Source: Thioalkalivibrio sp.
GTDB lineage: Bacteria; Pseudomonadota; Gammaproteobacteria; Ectothiorhodospirales; Ectothiorhodospiraceae
Assembly: GCA_003555285.1 (NCBI GenBank)
Contig: PWGH01000153.1
Coordinates: 1-14,847, forward strand
Direction of reading: 5' to 3'
DNA: 14,847 nucleotides
Below, in pieces: positions 6,141 to 13,033 of the stretch. The notes beneath the pieces are model-generated. The model saw only the letters and a list, made by a program, of their open reading frames with translations. It had not been told where the DNA came from and ran no database searches. Position 1 is the first letter of the stretch; every line of letters starts with the position of its first letter. A program made the position numbers and the translations under genes.

Positions 6141-7895
6141 TCACTGGCCAAGGTCGCGGTGCACCCGCAGCAGGCGTTGGTGATCCGGCTCTCGCTCCAG
6201 CGCGGCATCCAGGATGGCCCGGGACTCCTCGCGCTCCCCCAGGGCCCACAGCACCACCGCGAGGTTGCTGGCGATCTCGCCATCGGGCAGCAGGGCATAG
6301 GCCTCACGCAGCTTCACCAAGGCCTCGTCCAGGCGCCCGAGCCGGTACAGGACCCAGCCGTAACTATCGATGATGGCCGCATCGTCCGGACGTTGTGCGT
6401 AGGCGCGCAGGATCAGCTCATGGGCCTCCTCGTAGCGATCCGTGCGATCCGCCAGGGTATAGCCCAACGCGTTCAACGCCGCAACATTGTCCGGGTCGGC
6501 AGCCAGGATCGCCCGAAAATCGGCCTTCGCCGCTACCGTGTTCCCGGCGCGTTCGTACACCAGGCCACGCAGGTACAGGAGATCCCGGTCCCCCGGGAAC
6601 TGGATCAGGCCATGGGCAAGACGCCCCAGCGCCTGCTCCAACTCCTCCATCTCACGGAGCATGTTGGCCTCGGCCAGGTAGGCACGCAGCACCAGTTCCT
6701 CGTCGCCATCCTCCTGCAGGGCCGCAAAGTGCGCGCGGCCTGCCTCCGGGCCATCGATCTCGGCCGCCAGCCGAGCCTGGCGCAGGCTGGCGTCATCGGC
6801 ATGCTCCCCTTCGCCCAGCGCTTCATAGGCGCGCTTTGCCGCCTGGAGATCGCCGGCCTGCTCATGCAACCGCCCCAGGTAATAATGGGCATCGTGAATC
6901 CGCCGCCCGCTTGCCAGCAGCCGCTCGAGATACCCCTGGGCCAGACCGAACTGCCCTGCCTCCAGACTCAGCAGGGCGGTGGTCAGAAGCAACTCGGCAT
7001 CGTCGGGCGCCAGCGCGAGCAGGCGATCGAATTCGGGACGTACACGCTCGAAATCCTCGACATCCACCAGGGCCCGCGCATAGGCCAGGCGCACATCCCG
7101 TCGCTCGGGATGGGCCTCGACCGCGGCCGCCAGGGTCTCCCGGGCCGCATCCGAATCCTCGAGTTCGATTAGCGCCCGGGCGAGGGTGATGCGCAATGCC
7201 ACCGCGTCCGGAAAACGCTCGATTCCGGCCCGCGCAACCGTGCGTGCCCGCACGAAGTATTCCAGACGCAGTGCCAGTTCCGCGTAGGCCTGCCAGCCCG
7301 TCGCTTCATCGGAACGAGCCTCGACCACCGCCTCCAGGGCATCGAGGGCAGCACCCGAATCCTCGGCTTGCACCAGCAATGCGACCACGGTGCGGTAGCC
7401 CTCCTCCGCACCGAGTCGCTCGATAAGCTGCTGCAACAAGATCGAGGCCTGCTGCGAGCGGGCCCCACCGGTCATCAGCACGGCGGCGATCTGCAGCGCC
7501 TCGAGGCTGTCCGAATCCAGGGCCAGCCAGCGTTCGGCGGCCGCCAGGGCGCGCGGATGATGGTGTGCAAACAACGCCAGACGCGTCGCCCGCTCGGCCA
7601 CCGCTGGGTCCTGGCTCAGCCGGGCCGCGCTCAGGTAATAGTCGCTGGCTTGCTCGTAGGCCCCCATCTGTGCCGCCAGTTCCGCGGCCAGCAGGCTGAA
7701 CAGGAGCTCGGCCTCGGGATCCACCAAGGCGCGCGACGGACTCCAGGCCGTCGGTGAATCCACTGCCTGCCCCGAAAGGACCGGAGCCCCCGGATCGCCG
7801 TGACCCGAAGTCTTCAGACCCGATGCCTGCAAATGGTTTTGCGTACAGCCAGCGAGAATCAACGCGAACAGGGCGACGGCGAGTACACGTGACAT
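6141..7895 (-). CDS. lbcA: TPR-repeat outer-membrane lipoprotein, LbcA-like
   Basis: This 584-residue protein starts with a lipoprotein signal, MSRVLAVALFALILAGC. Cys17 is the lipidation site and Thr at +2 favours the outer membrane. The rest, apart from a short Gly/Ser/Pro linker (about 18-60), is a solenoid of tetratricopeptide repeats. Typical helices include AYEQASDYYLSAARLS near the N-terminus and AALNALGYTLADRTDRYEEA, IIDSYGWVLYRLGRLDEAL and IASNLAVVLWALGEREES near the C-terminus. In Pseudomonas aeruginosa the gene in this position between hemA and lolB, PA4667, encodes LbcA, the adaptor that activates the C-terminal protease CtpA against peptidoglycan hydrolases. I infer the same role from position, length and architecture; the sequence alone shows only a TPR lipoprotein. 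No CtpA gene is in the window. The start is set by the signal peptide, as the ribosome-binding site is weak. Confidence 0.92.
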   Translation of the reverse strand: MSRVLAVALFALILAGCTQNHLQASGLKTSGHGDPGAPVLSGQAVDSPTAWSPSRALVDPEAELLFSLLAAELAAQMGAYEQASDYYLSAARLSQDPAVAERATRLALFAHHHPRALAAAERWLALDSDSLEALQIAAVLMTGGARSQQASILLQQLIERLGAEEGYRTVVALLVQAEDSGAALDALEAVVEARSDEATGWQAYAELALRLEYFVRARTVARAGIERFPDAVALRITLARALIELEDSDAARETLAAAVEAHPERRDVRLAYARALVDVEDFERVRPEFDRLLALAPDDAELLLTTALLSLEAGQFGLAQGYLERLLASGRRIHDAHYYLGRLHEQAGDLQAAKRAYEALGEGEHADDASLRQARLAAEIDGPEAGRAHFAALQEDGDEELVLRAYLAEANMLREMEELEQALGRLAHGLIQFPGDRDLLYLRGLVYERAGNTVAAKADFRAILAADPDNVAALNALGYTLADRTDRYEEAHELILRAYAQRPDDAAIIDSYGWVLYRLGRLDEALVKLREAYALLPDGEIASNLAVVLWALGEREESRAILDAALEREPDHQRLLRVHRDLGQ

Positions 7896-8013
7896 AGCGG
7901 GGTTCCACACGGTTGGATATTCTCTATCGACGGGCAAATGGCCGGGCAGGTTCCAATGGCATTTCGCGGGATGAACTGTATCCGATGGCGCCAAGCAGTA
8001 CACTACCGGGTCA

Positions 8014-8043
8014 TTGACCCTGTCCGGATCCGAGTCCTACTAT
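8014..8043 (+). promoter_or_regulatory. Candidate sigma70 promoter abutting hemA
   Basis: TTGACC (8014-8019) and TACTAT (8038-8043) are separated by 18 nt and match the consensus at 5 of 6 and 4 of 6 positions. The -10 box ends only 5 nt before the hemA ATG, so transcription would begin at or within a base or two of the start codon. No Shine-Dalgarno sequence is seen there. The rest of the 153-bp divergent gap (7896-8048) shows no clear promoter for the opposite TPR gene. Confidence 0.45.
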
Positions 8044-8048
8044 CCCTT

Positions 8049-9332
8049 ATGCTGTTCGCTCTAGGCATCAATCACAAGACGGCCCCGGTCCAGGTGCGCG
8101 AACGGCTGGCGGTCAATGACGTCCAGTTGGCGGAGGCGCTCAGTTCCCTGCATTCCGGAGTGCAGGTCCCCGAGGCCGCCATCCTCTCCACCTGCAACCG
8201 GACCGAGATCTATTTCCGCGAGGCCGACGATCACGGCGAGGATCGGGTACTGGACTGGCTCGGTGGGTTCCACGGCATCCGGCGCAGCGAGATCGAAGGC
8301 TACCTGTACCGTCATCACGACAACGAGGCGGTGCTGCACGCGCTGCGTGTGGCCTGCGGCCTCGACTCCCTGGTCCTCGGCGAACCCCAGATCCTGGGGC
8401 AGATGAAAATGGCCTACCAGCATGCCCATGCCGCTGGCACGCTGGGCTTGTCCCTGGAGCGCCTGTTCCAACATGCCTTCGCCACCGCAAAGGACGTCCG
8501 GACCTCGACCGCGATCGGCGCCAGCGCCGTCTCGGTGGCCTTTGCCGCGGTTTCGCTGGCACGCCAGATCTTCGGGGACCTGAAGCCGCTGACCGCCCTG
8601 GTGATCGGCGCCGGCGAAACCATCGAACTGGTGCTGCGCCACTTGTCCAGCCAGGGCATCGGGCACCTGATCGTCGCCAACCGCACGGTCGAGCGCGCGC
8701 ACACCATCGGTGATCGTTTCCAGGCCGAGCCCATCCCACTGACCGCCCTGCCCGACTACCTGCACCGGGCCGACATCGTGATCAGTTCCACCGCCGCCCC
8801 CCTGCCGATCCTGGGCAAGGGTGCGGTGGAGCGGGCAATCCGCAAGCGGCGTCACCGCCCGATCTTCATGGTCGATATCGCGGTCCCGCGCGACATCGAG
8901 CCGGAAGTGGCGGAACTCGAGGACGTCTATCTGTACACGGTCGACGACCTGCATGAGGTCATCAACGACAACATGGCCTCCCGCCAGGCAGCGGCCGAGC
9001 AGGCGGAACAGATCATCGCGACCCGCGCCGATGAATTCATGCGCTGGCTGCGTGCCCGCGATTCGGTAAATAGTATCCGCCGCCTGCGCGACCAGGCCTA
9101 TGACATTCGTCAGGAATCGCTGGCGCGCGCCGAGGCGCAGATCCGTGCCGGCCGCCCGGCCGGAGAGGTCATCCAGCAACTCGCCCACAGCCTGACCAAC
9201 CGGCTGATGCACGGCCCCTGCAAGACGCTGAACACCGCAGCCCACGACGGGGATACCGACCTGTTCCGCGCGGCTCACCGCCTGTTCTTGCTACCGGACG
9301 AGACGGGCCTGGATCCTCGGGATGATTCGTGA
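8049..9332 (+). CDS. hemA: Glutamyl-tRNA reductase
   Basis: HemA reduces glutamyl-tRNA(Glu) with NADPH to glutamate-1-semialdehyde, the first committed step of haem (and, where present, bacteriochlorophyll and cobalamin) synthesis by the C5 route. The 427-residue product shows the catalytic-domain motifs [10 protein letters not shown] (5-14), [10 protein letters not shown] with nucleophile Cys49, and [17 protein letters not shown]. An NADPH-binding domain follows ([56 protein letters not shown]), and then the C-terminal helical dimerisation domain. The ATG at 8049 gives the canonical N-terminus [13 protein letters not shown] but has no Shine-Dalgarno. The gene diverges from the TPR lipoprotein gene and heads hemA-prfA-prmC. 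The stop overlaps the prfA GTG (GTGA), implying translational coupling. Confidence 0.98.
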   Translation: MLFALGINHKTAPVQVRERLAVNDVQLAEALSSLHSGVQVPEAAILSTCNRTEIYFREADDHGEDRVLDWLGGFHGIRRSEIEGYLYRHHDNEAVLHALRVACGLDSLVLGEPQILGQMKMAYQHAHAAGTLGLSLERLFQHAFATAKDVRTSTAIGASAVSVAFAAVSLARQIFGDLKPLTALVIGAGETIELVLRHLSSQGIGHLIVANRTVERAHTIGDRFQAEPIPLTALPDYLHRADIVISSTAAPLPILGKGAVERAIRKRRHRPIFMVDIAVPRDIEPEVAELEDVYLYTVDDLHEVINDNMASRQAAAEQAEQIIATRADEFMRWLRARDSVNSIRRLRDQAYDIRQESLARAEAQIRAGRPAGEVIQQLAHSLTNRLMHGPCKTLNTAAHDGDTDLFRAAHRLFLLPDETGLDPRDDS

Positions 9333-10414
9333 AGACGTCGTTCCGACGCAAACTCGAAGGGCTCGCTGAACGTCATGCCGAGATCGCGCAGCTGCTCGCC
9401 GCCCCGGAGACGGCCGCGGATGTCGACCGCTTTCGCCGACTCTCGGTCGAATACGGCCAACTGGAGCCGGTAGCCACGGCCTGGGCGGCCTGGACCGAAA
9501 ACCAGCAGGCCCTCGAGACCACCCGGCTCCTGCTGACCGACGCGGAGTCCGACGTCCGCGCGCTGGCCGAAGACGAGATCGAACACCTGCAGGAACAGAG
9601 CCTGCGTCTGGAACAGGACCTGCAGGCGCACCTGATGCCGCAGGACCCGCACGACGAGGCGAACGTGTTTCTCGAAGTTCGGGCCGGGACCGGCGGCGAC
9701 GAGGCGGCCATCTTTGCCGGGGACCTGCTGCGCATGTACACCCGCTACGCCGAGCAGCGCCACTGGAGCCTGGAGATCCTGAGCGCCAGCGAGGGCGAGC
9801 ATGGCGGCTATCGCGAGGTGATCGTGCGCATGATCGGCAGGGGCGTCTATTCCCGGCTGAAATTCGAGTCCGGGGCGCACCGTGTGCAACGTGTCCCCGA
9901 AACCGAATCTCAGGGCCGTATCCACACCTCGGCGGCCACGGTCGCGATCCTGCCGGAGCTGGACGCCGTGGAGATGCCGGAGATCAACCCGGGCGATCTG
10001 CGCATCGACACCTACCGTGCGAGCGGCGCTGGCGGCCAGCACGTGAACCGTACGGACTCGGCGGTGCGCCTGACCCACCTACCCACCGGTCTGGTCGTGG
10101 AATGCCAGGACGAGCGCTCTCAGCACAAGAACAAGGCGCGGGCGCTGAGTGTGCTGGCGGCCCGTCTGTACGAGGCCGAACGCAGCCGCCAGGCCGCCGA
10201 GCAGAGCGCCGCGCGCAAGAGCCTGGTCGGTAGCGGCGATCGTTCCGAGCGCATTCGAACCTACAATTTTCCGCAGAACCGCATCACCGACCACCGAATC
10301 AATCTGACGATCTACAAGTTGGACGCCGTGATGGCCGGCGACCTGGATCCGCTGATCGACCCACTGACCCACGAATACCAGGCCGAGCAGCTCGCCGCCC
10401 TCGCCGAGGAATGA
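9329..10414 (+). CDS. prfA: Peptide chain release factor 1
   Basis: RF1 recognises UAA and UAG in the ribosomal A site and triggers hydrolysis of peptidyl-tRNA. This 361-residue protein has the usual length. It carries a helical N-terminal domain, the [20 protein letters not shown] segment, the codon-recognition PxT motif as P190-E191-T192 in [15 protein letters not shown], and the catalytic GGQ at 235-237 within [19 protein letters not shown]. Gln237 is the substrate of PrmC, encoded next. The PxT form, with no SPF, identifies RF1 rather than RF2. The GTG start overlaps the hemA TGA by 4 nt and has only a weak GGAT upstream. The stop overlaps the prmC ATG as ATGA. Confidence 0.98.
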   Translation: MKTSFRRKLEGLAERHAEIAQLLAAPETAADVDRFRRLSVEYGQLEPVATAWAAWTENQQALETTRLLLTDAESDVRALAEDEIEHLQEQSLRLEQDLQAHLMPQDPHDEANVFLEVRAGTGGDEAAIFAGDLLRMYTRYAEQRHWSLEILSASEGEHGGYREVIVRMIGRGVYSRLKFESGAHRVQRVPETESQGRIHTSAATVAILPELDAVEMPEINPGDLRIDTYRASGAGGQHVNRTDSAVRLTHLPTGLVVECQDERSQHKNKARALSVLAARLYEAERSRQAAEQSAARKSLVGSGDRSERIRTYNFPQNRITDHRINLTIYKLDAVMAGDLDPLIDPLTHEYQAEQLAALAEE

Positions 10415-11271
10415 GCCGCTCACCCGTGCCGGCCACCATCGCCACCCTGCTGGCCGAGGCCCGACGGCAGCTAGCGGCGTCCGGAATCGAGGCCGCCGGC
10501 CTGGAGGCGCGGCTGCTGGTCGGCCACACCTTGCAGCTGCAGACCGCCGCGTTGATCGCCCATGATGATCAGCCGGTCGCTGCCGAGGAATGTGAAGCCA
10601 TCCACGCGCTGATCCAGGCGCGGCTCGCCGGACAGCCAATCGCCTACTTGATCGGCCAGCGCGAATTCTGGTCCCTGCCGCTGCAGGTCGATCAACGCGT
10701 CTTGATCCCCCGCCCGGATACCGAGCTCCTGGTCGAATGTGCGCTGCACCGGATTCCATCCGGCCCGGCCCGGGTGATCGACCTGGGCACCGGATCGGGC
10801 GCGGTCATCCTGGCCCTGAAGACGGAGCGCCCGGCGCTGGAGGCCTTTGCCAACGATCACCAGGCCGACGCGCTGGCCGTCGCGGCCGCCAATGCCCAAC
10901 GGCTTGCGCTGCCCATACACGCGTTCCGGGGACATTGGCTCCTGGCGATCGCTCCGCGCCCGCTCTTCGATGCCATCGTCAGCAACCCGCCCTATATCGA
11001 CGCGGCGGACCCGCATCTGGATCAAGGTGATCTGCAGTTCGAGCCACGCACCGCGCTGGTGGCACCGCAGCAGGGTCGGGCCGATCTCGAGCTGATCATT
11101 CGGCAATCCCGCCCGCGGCTGCGACCGGGCGGCTGGCTGCTGCTGGAGCACGGCTTTGATCAGGGTTCCGCGGTGCGCGCGTTGCTGCACGAGCACGGCT
11201 TCATCGCCATTGGCAGCCATCGTGACCCGGGTGGCCACGAACGGGTGACCGAGGGCCAGGCGCCTGGGTGA
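10411..11271 (+). CDS. prmC: Release-factor glutamine N5-methyltransferase
   Basis: PrmC (HemK) methylates the GGQ glutamine of RF1 and RF2 using S-adenosylmethionine, raising termination efficiency. The 286-residue protein has the small helical N-terminal substrate domain (1-80), then [34 protein letters not shown] motif [17 protein letters not shown] (about 122-137), and the catalytic N5-glutamine motif NPPY (192-195) in [11 protein letters not shown]. The C-terminus ends with [18 protein letters not shown], typical of the family. The ATG overlaps the prfA stop by 4 nt, placing enzyme and substrate genes in one coupled unit. The gene after it is not the usual moeB but a small unknown protein after a 112-bp gap, so the coupled cluster probably ends here. 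Confidence 0.98.
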   Translation: MSRSPVPATIATLLAEARRQLAASGIEAAGLEARLLVGHTLQLQTAALIAHDDQPVAAEECEAIHALIQARLAGQPIAYLIGQREFWSLPLQVDQRVLIPRPDTELLVECALHRIPSGPARVIDLGTGSGAVILALKTERPALEAFANDHQADALAVAAANAQRLALPIHAFRGHWLLAIAPRPLFDAIVSNPPYIDAADPHLDQGDLQFEPRTALVAPQQGRADLELIIRQSRPRLRPGGWLLLEHGFDQGSAVRALLHEHGFIAIGSHRDPGGHERVTEGQAPG

Positions 11272-11349
11272 AAGCCACCGCCTGGCGTTGCAACCCGCCT
11301 TCGGGATCGGGATGCACACCGGACACCTGGGCCCGTGATGCAGCGACAA

Positions 11350-11377
11350 TGCAAAACGACGCCGGGAACACTACGAT
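11350..11377 (+). promoter_or_regulatory. Weak candidate promoter abutting the HMA-like gene
   Basis: TACGAT (11372-11377) is a 4-of-6 match to the -10 box. Its usual start distance lands exactly on the ATG at 11384. The best -35 partner, TGCAAA (11350-11355, 16-nt spacer), is poor. No ribosome-binding site is visible before the ATG. Read as weak evidence only. Confidence 0.25.
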
Positions 11378-11383
11378 AGAACC

Positions 11384-11785
11384 ATGGACACGACCCTCTG
11401 CGCCCGGGAACTGGTCTTCCGCGGTCCCCATCGAGATGCCGATCAGGCCCCGGCAGCCGCACTGTTGCTGGCGAATTCGCCGTTGGTGTCGGAGGTTTCC
11501 GTCACCGCCTGCAACCGGGTCCTGGTTCGGTACGATCTGCGCGAGCTCACCTTTGCCGAGATCGAGTCGGCCCTGGAGGAATTGGGCTTTCACATCGACA
11601 ACAGCGTGTTGACCCGCCTGCGCCGCGCCTATTACCTCTATTGCGAGGACACCCGCCGAGCCAACCTGAAGATCAACCCCAATTGCTTCGGCCAGTGTGC
11701 CCGCCGGGTCTTCGTGCGCGAGTACCAGAAACACCAGCACGGCTGCCGGGACCAGCGCCCCTCGCACTGGCGCGAATACCGGTAG
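11384..11785 (+). CDS. Small protein with HMA-like N-terminal half, function unknown
   Basis: I do not recognise a named family. The 133-residue protein appears to have two parts. Residues of about 8-70 have the alternating beta-alpha-beta-beta-alpha-beta pattern of a heavy-metal-associated ferredoxin fold (SEVSVTACNRVLVRYDLREL, then FAEIESALEELGFHI), but the metal-binding CxxC loop is absent. The C-terminal part is basic and rich in aromatics and potential ligands: Cys87 in YYLYCEDT, Cys101 and Cys105 in NPNCFGQCARR, His118, His120 and Cys121 in KHQHGCRD, ending in WREYR. It has no signal peptide or membrane segment and is probably cytosolic. The coding frame has third-position G/C bias like its neighbours and sits between prmC and moeB, both on the same strand. 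A metal- or cofactor-related role is only a guess from the Cys/His content. The ATG lacks a Shine-Dalgarno. Confidence 0.8.
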   Translation: MDTTLCARELVFRGPHRDADQAPAAALLLANSPLVSEVSVTACNRVLVRYDLRELTFAEIESALEELGFHIDNSVLTRLRRAYYLYCEDTRRANLKINPNCFGQCARRVFVREYQKHQHGCRDQRPSHWREYR

Positions 11786-11880
11786 CGGCGCGGAACGCCC
11801 TCGACCGCCGACCCGACCCACAGCCCGGTCATCCGGCGATGCCACGGCCGGGTGCAGATCGCGGCTGAATCCTCGGTGAC

Positions 11881-11956
11881 GGCTCGATGGGTTGGGGGTG
11901 CCTCCCGATTCTCGGTGCGGCTCGATGGGTTGGGATCGCCTCCCGATTCTCGGTGC
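11881..11956. repeat. 38-bp tandem direct repeat, two full units
   Basis: Units at 11881-11918 and 11919-11956 are identical except for three adjacent bases (GGT against ATC after GGCTCGATGGGTTGGG). The second half of each unit, CCTCCCGATTCTCGGTGC, includes the 12-bp tip of the adjoining inverted repeat (GATTCTCGGTGC). Unit two therefore overlaps the left arm of that element at 11945-11956. A decayed further half-unit precedes unit one. There are no spacers, so it is not a CRISPR. Confidence 0.9.
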
Positions 11957-12061
11957 GGGGGAGGACCTGTTGGCGGGACGCCGTGAATACATCCCTGTAG
12001 GCTTGACGGCAGCATCCCTGCTGCCGACACCCGCCAACAGGTCCTCCCCGCACCGAGAATC
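11945..12061. repeat. Palindromic element with 33/32-bp arms and two inner hairpins
   Basis: The left arm (11945-11977) and right arm (12030-12061) are perfect reverse complements apart from one extra G in the left run of Gs. They enclose 52 bp that hold two further hairpins (11988-11999 and 12007-12026), giving a junction-like fold on either strand. The element is 117 bp long, has no coding capacity, no visible target-site duplication and no transposase nearby. The size and structure suit a small non-autonomous mobile element (MITE-like) or a structured-RNA repeat. Whether it is dispersed in the genome cannot be told from one copy. Confidence 0.85.
11988..12026 (-). other. Twin GGA-loop hairpins, possible CsrA/RsmA-binding RNA
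   Basis: Read on the minus strand, the core contains CGGCAGC-AGGGAT-GCTGCCG (12026-12007, 7-bp stem, hexaloop) and then TACA-GGGA-TGTA (11999-11988). The second matches the known CsrA selection consensus RUACARGGAUGU at 11 of 12 positions (the leading R is C). The first shares AGGGAU with GGA in the loop. The two GGA triplets are 24 nt apart, compatible with bridging by one CsrA dimer. No minus-strand promoter is evident, so expression is unproven. Confidence 0.4.
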
Positions 12062-12162
12062 TGCGCTGTACCGGGGCGGACACGCTGTGCCGGTGGACAC
12101 GCCACTTTGGCGAACACCTGCGTTGTTGGAGGCTGCAAGCTCGCTCTGAATCGGGAAGAGAA

Positions 12163-12948
12163 ATGGACGAAGACGAATGGTTGTTGCGCTACAGCCGCCA
12201 GATTTTGCTGCCGGGCATCGGGACCGAGGGGCAGGAACGCTTGGCGGCGGCGCATGTGGTGGTGATGGGGCTTGGCGGGCTCGGCTCGCCGATCGCCACC
12301 TACTTGGCGGCGGGTGGTGTGGGCCACCTGACACTGGTCGATTTCGATCAAGTGGACTTGAGCAATCTGCAGCGCCAGATCCTGCACGGGCAGGCCGACA
12401 TCGGCCGAGCGAAGGTGGAATCGGCGGCCGAGAGTCTGGCGCGGCTGAATCCCCACTGCCGCGTCGACCGGATCGCGAGCCGCCTGGAACAGGGGCACCT
12501 GGAGGCTTTGTTGCGTCGGGCCGACCTGGTCCTGGACGGCACCGACAACTTCTCCAGCCGAGCCCTGATCAACCGGGCGGCGGTAGCCACCCGCACGCCG
12601 CTGGTCTCTGGGGCGGTGATCCGCTTCGAGGGTCAGGTGACCACCTTCGATCTTCGCGATCCCGACGCGGCCTGCTACCACTGCTTGTACGGGGAGGGGG
12701 ACGAACTCGGGGAGACCTGCAGCGAGTCGGGCGTACTGGCGAGCCTGCCGGGGATCATCGGCAGCCTGCAGGCCACCGAGGCGATGAAGCTGCTGATCGG
12801 GCTGCCGACCCTGGCCGGCCGCCTGCTGCTCGTGGATGCGCTGACCATGAGCTTTCGCACCTTGCGCCTGAGCCGCGATCCGAACTGCCCTGTGTGCGGC
12901 CCCGTCGACCAAACCCGCCGATCGCCGGCCCGGTCACGGGCTCAATAA
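12163..12948 (+). CDS. moeB: Molybdopterin-synthase adenylyltransferase (E1-like)
   Basis: This 261-residue E1-like enzyme most likely adenylates the C-terminal glycine of MoaD for sulfur transfer in molybdopterin synthesis. Features in order are RYSRQILLPGIG (9-20), nucleotide loop GLGGLGSP (36-43), DFDQVDLSNLQRQ with the conserved NLQRQ, Lys84, and DGTDN (125-129). Zinc-binding CxxC pairs are C171/C174 and C242/C245, and GETCSESG contains Cys186. The frame ends about 20 residues after the last zinc cysteine. There is no rhodanese domain. ThiF is the main alternative, as the two families are close; position next to prmC, as in pseudomonads, favours MoeB. No moaD or thiS is in the window. The ATG has GGAAGAG at good spacing. 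The last six codons and the TAA are part of a 17-bp hairpin, giving a low-complexity C-terminus. Confidence 0.92.
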   Translation: MDEDEWLLRYSRQILLPGIGTEGQERLAAAHVVVMGLGGLGSPIATYLAAGGVGHLTLVDFDQVDLSNLQRQILHGQADIGRAKVESAAESLARLNPHCRVDRIASRLEQGHLEALLRRADLVLDGTDNFSSRALINRAAVATRTPLVSGAVIRFEGQVTTFDLRDPDAACYHCLYGEGDELGETCSESGVLASLPGIIGSLQATEAMKLLIGLPTLAGRLLLVDALTMSFRTLRLSRDPNCPVCGPVDQTRRSPARSRAQ

Positions 12949-12966
12949 CGAGCCCGTGACCGGGCC
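12927..12966. terminator. 17-bp perfect hairpin between convergent moeB and hslO
   Basis: Bases 12927-12943 and 12950-12966 are exact reverse complements (GGCCCGGTCACGGGCTC) around a 6-nt loop AATAAC. The moeB TAA lies in the loop. It stands between convergent genes and is symmetric, so it could act for both strands. There is no T run on either side, so it is not a textbook intrinsic terminator. It may work with Rho, or protect 3' ends. Confidence 0.6.
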
Positions 12967-13033
12967 CAGCGAGAACGGACCCGCTCGCGCTGCCAATTGC
13001 CGTAGGGCCCGCTGCGTTGCCGAGTGCCTGTGC

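Larger units (their letters stand above)
11786..12162. other. Gene-free repeat region between the HMA-like gene and moeB
   Basis: This 377-bp stretch has no supportable gene. The first 95 bases (to 11880) show only a degenerate third half-copy of the following repeat (about 11868-11890). The middle is a 38-bp tandem repeat joined to a large inverted-repeat element (to 12061). The last 100 bases (12062-12162) precede moeB and contain no convincing promoter, only its GGAAGAG ribosome-binding site. Short open frames crossing it on both strands follow the repeats and are not believable genes. Confidence 0.7.

Noticed and set aside
9896..9904. RF1 codon-recognition motif PET instead of E. coli PAT
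   Set aside because: The middle position of PxT varies in RF1 proteins, and all surrounding residues and GGQ are intact, so no change of stop-codon use is implied.
11268..11612. Open frame starting GTG with a 4-nt overlap to the prmC stop
   Set aside because: The overlap looks operon-like, but the product has no fold pattern and it covers the HMA-like gene in another frame, which has better composition and a sensible ATG.
11881..12061. CRISPR array
   Set aside because: The 38-bp units are directly adjacent with no spacers, and the remaining repeat is inverted. No cas genes are present.
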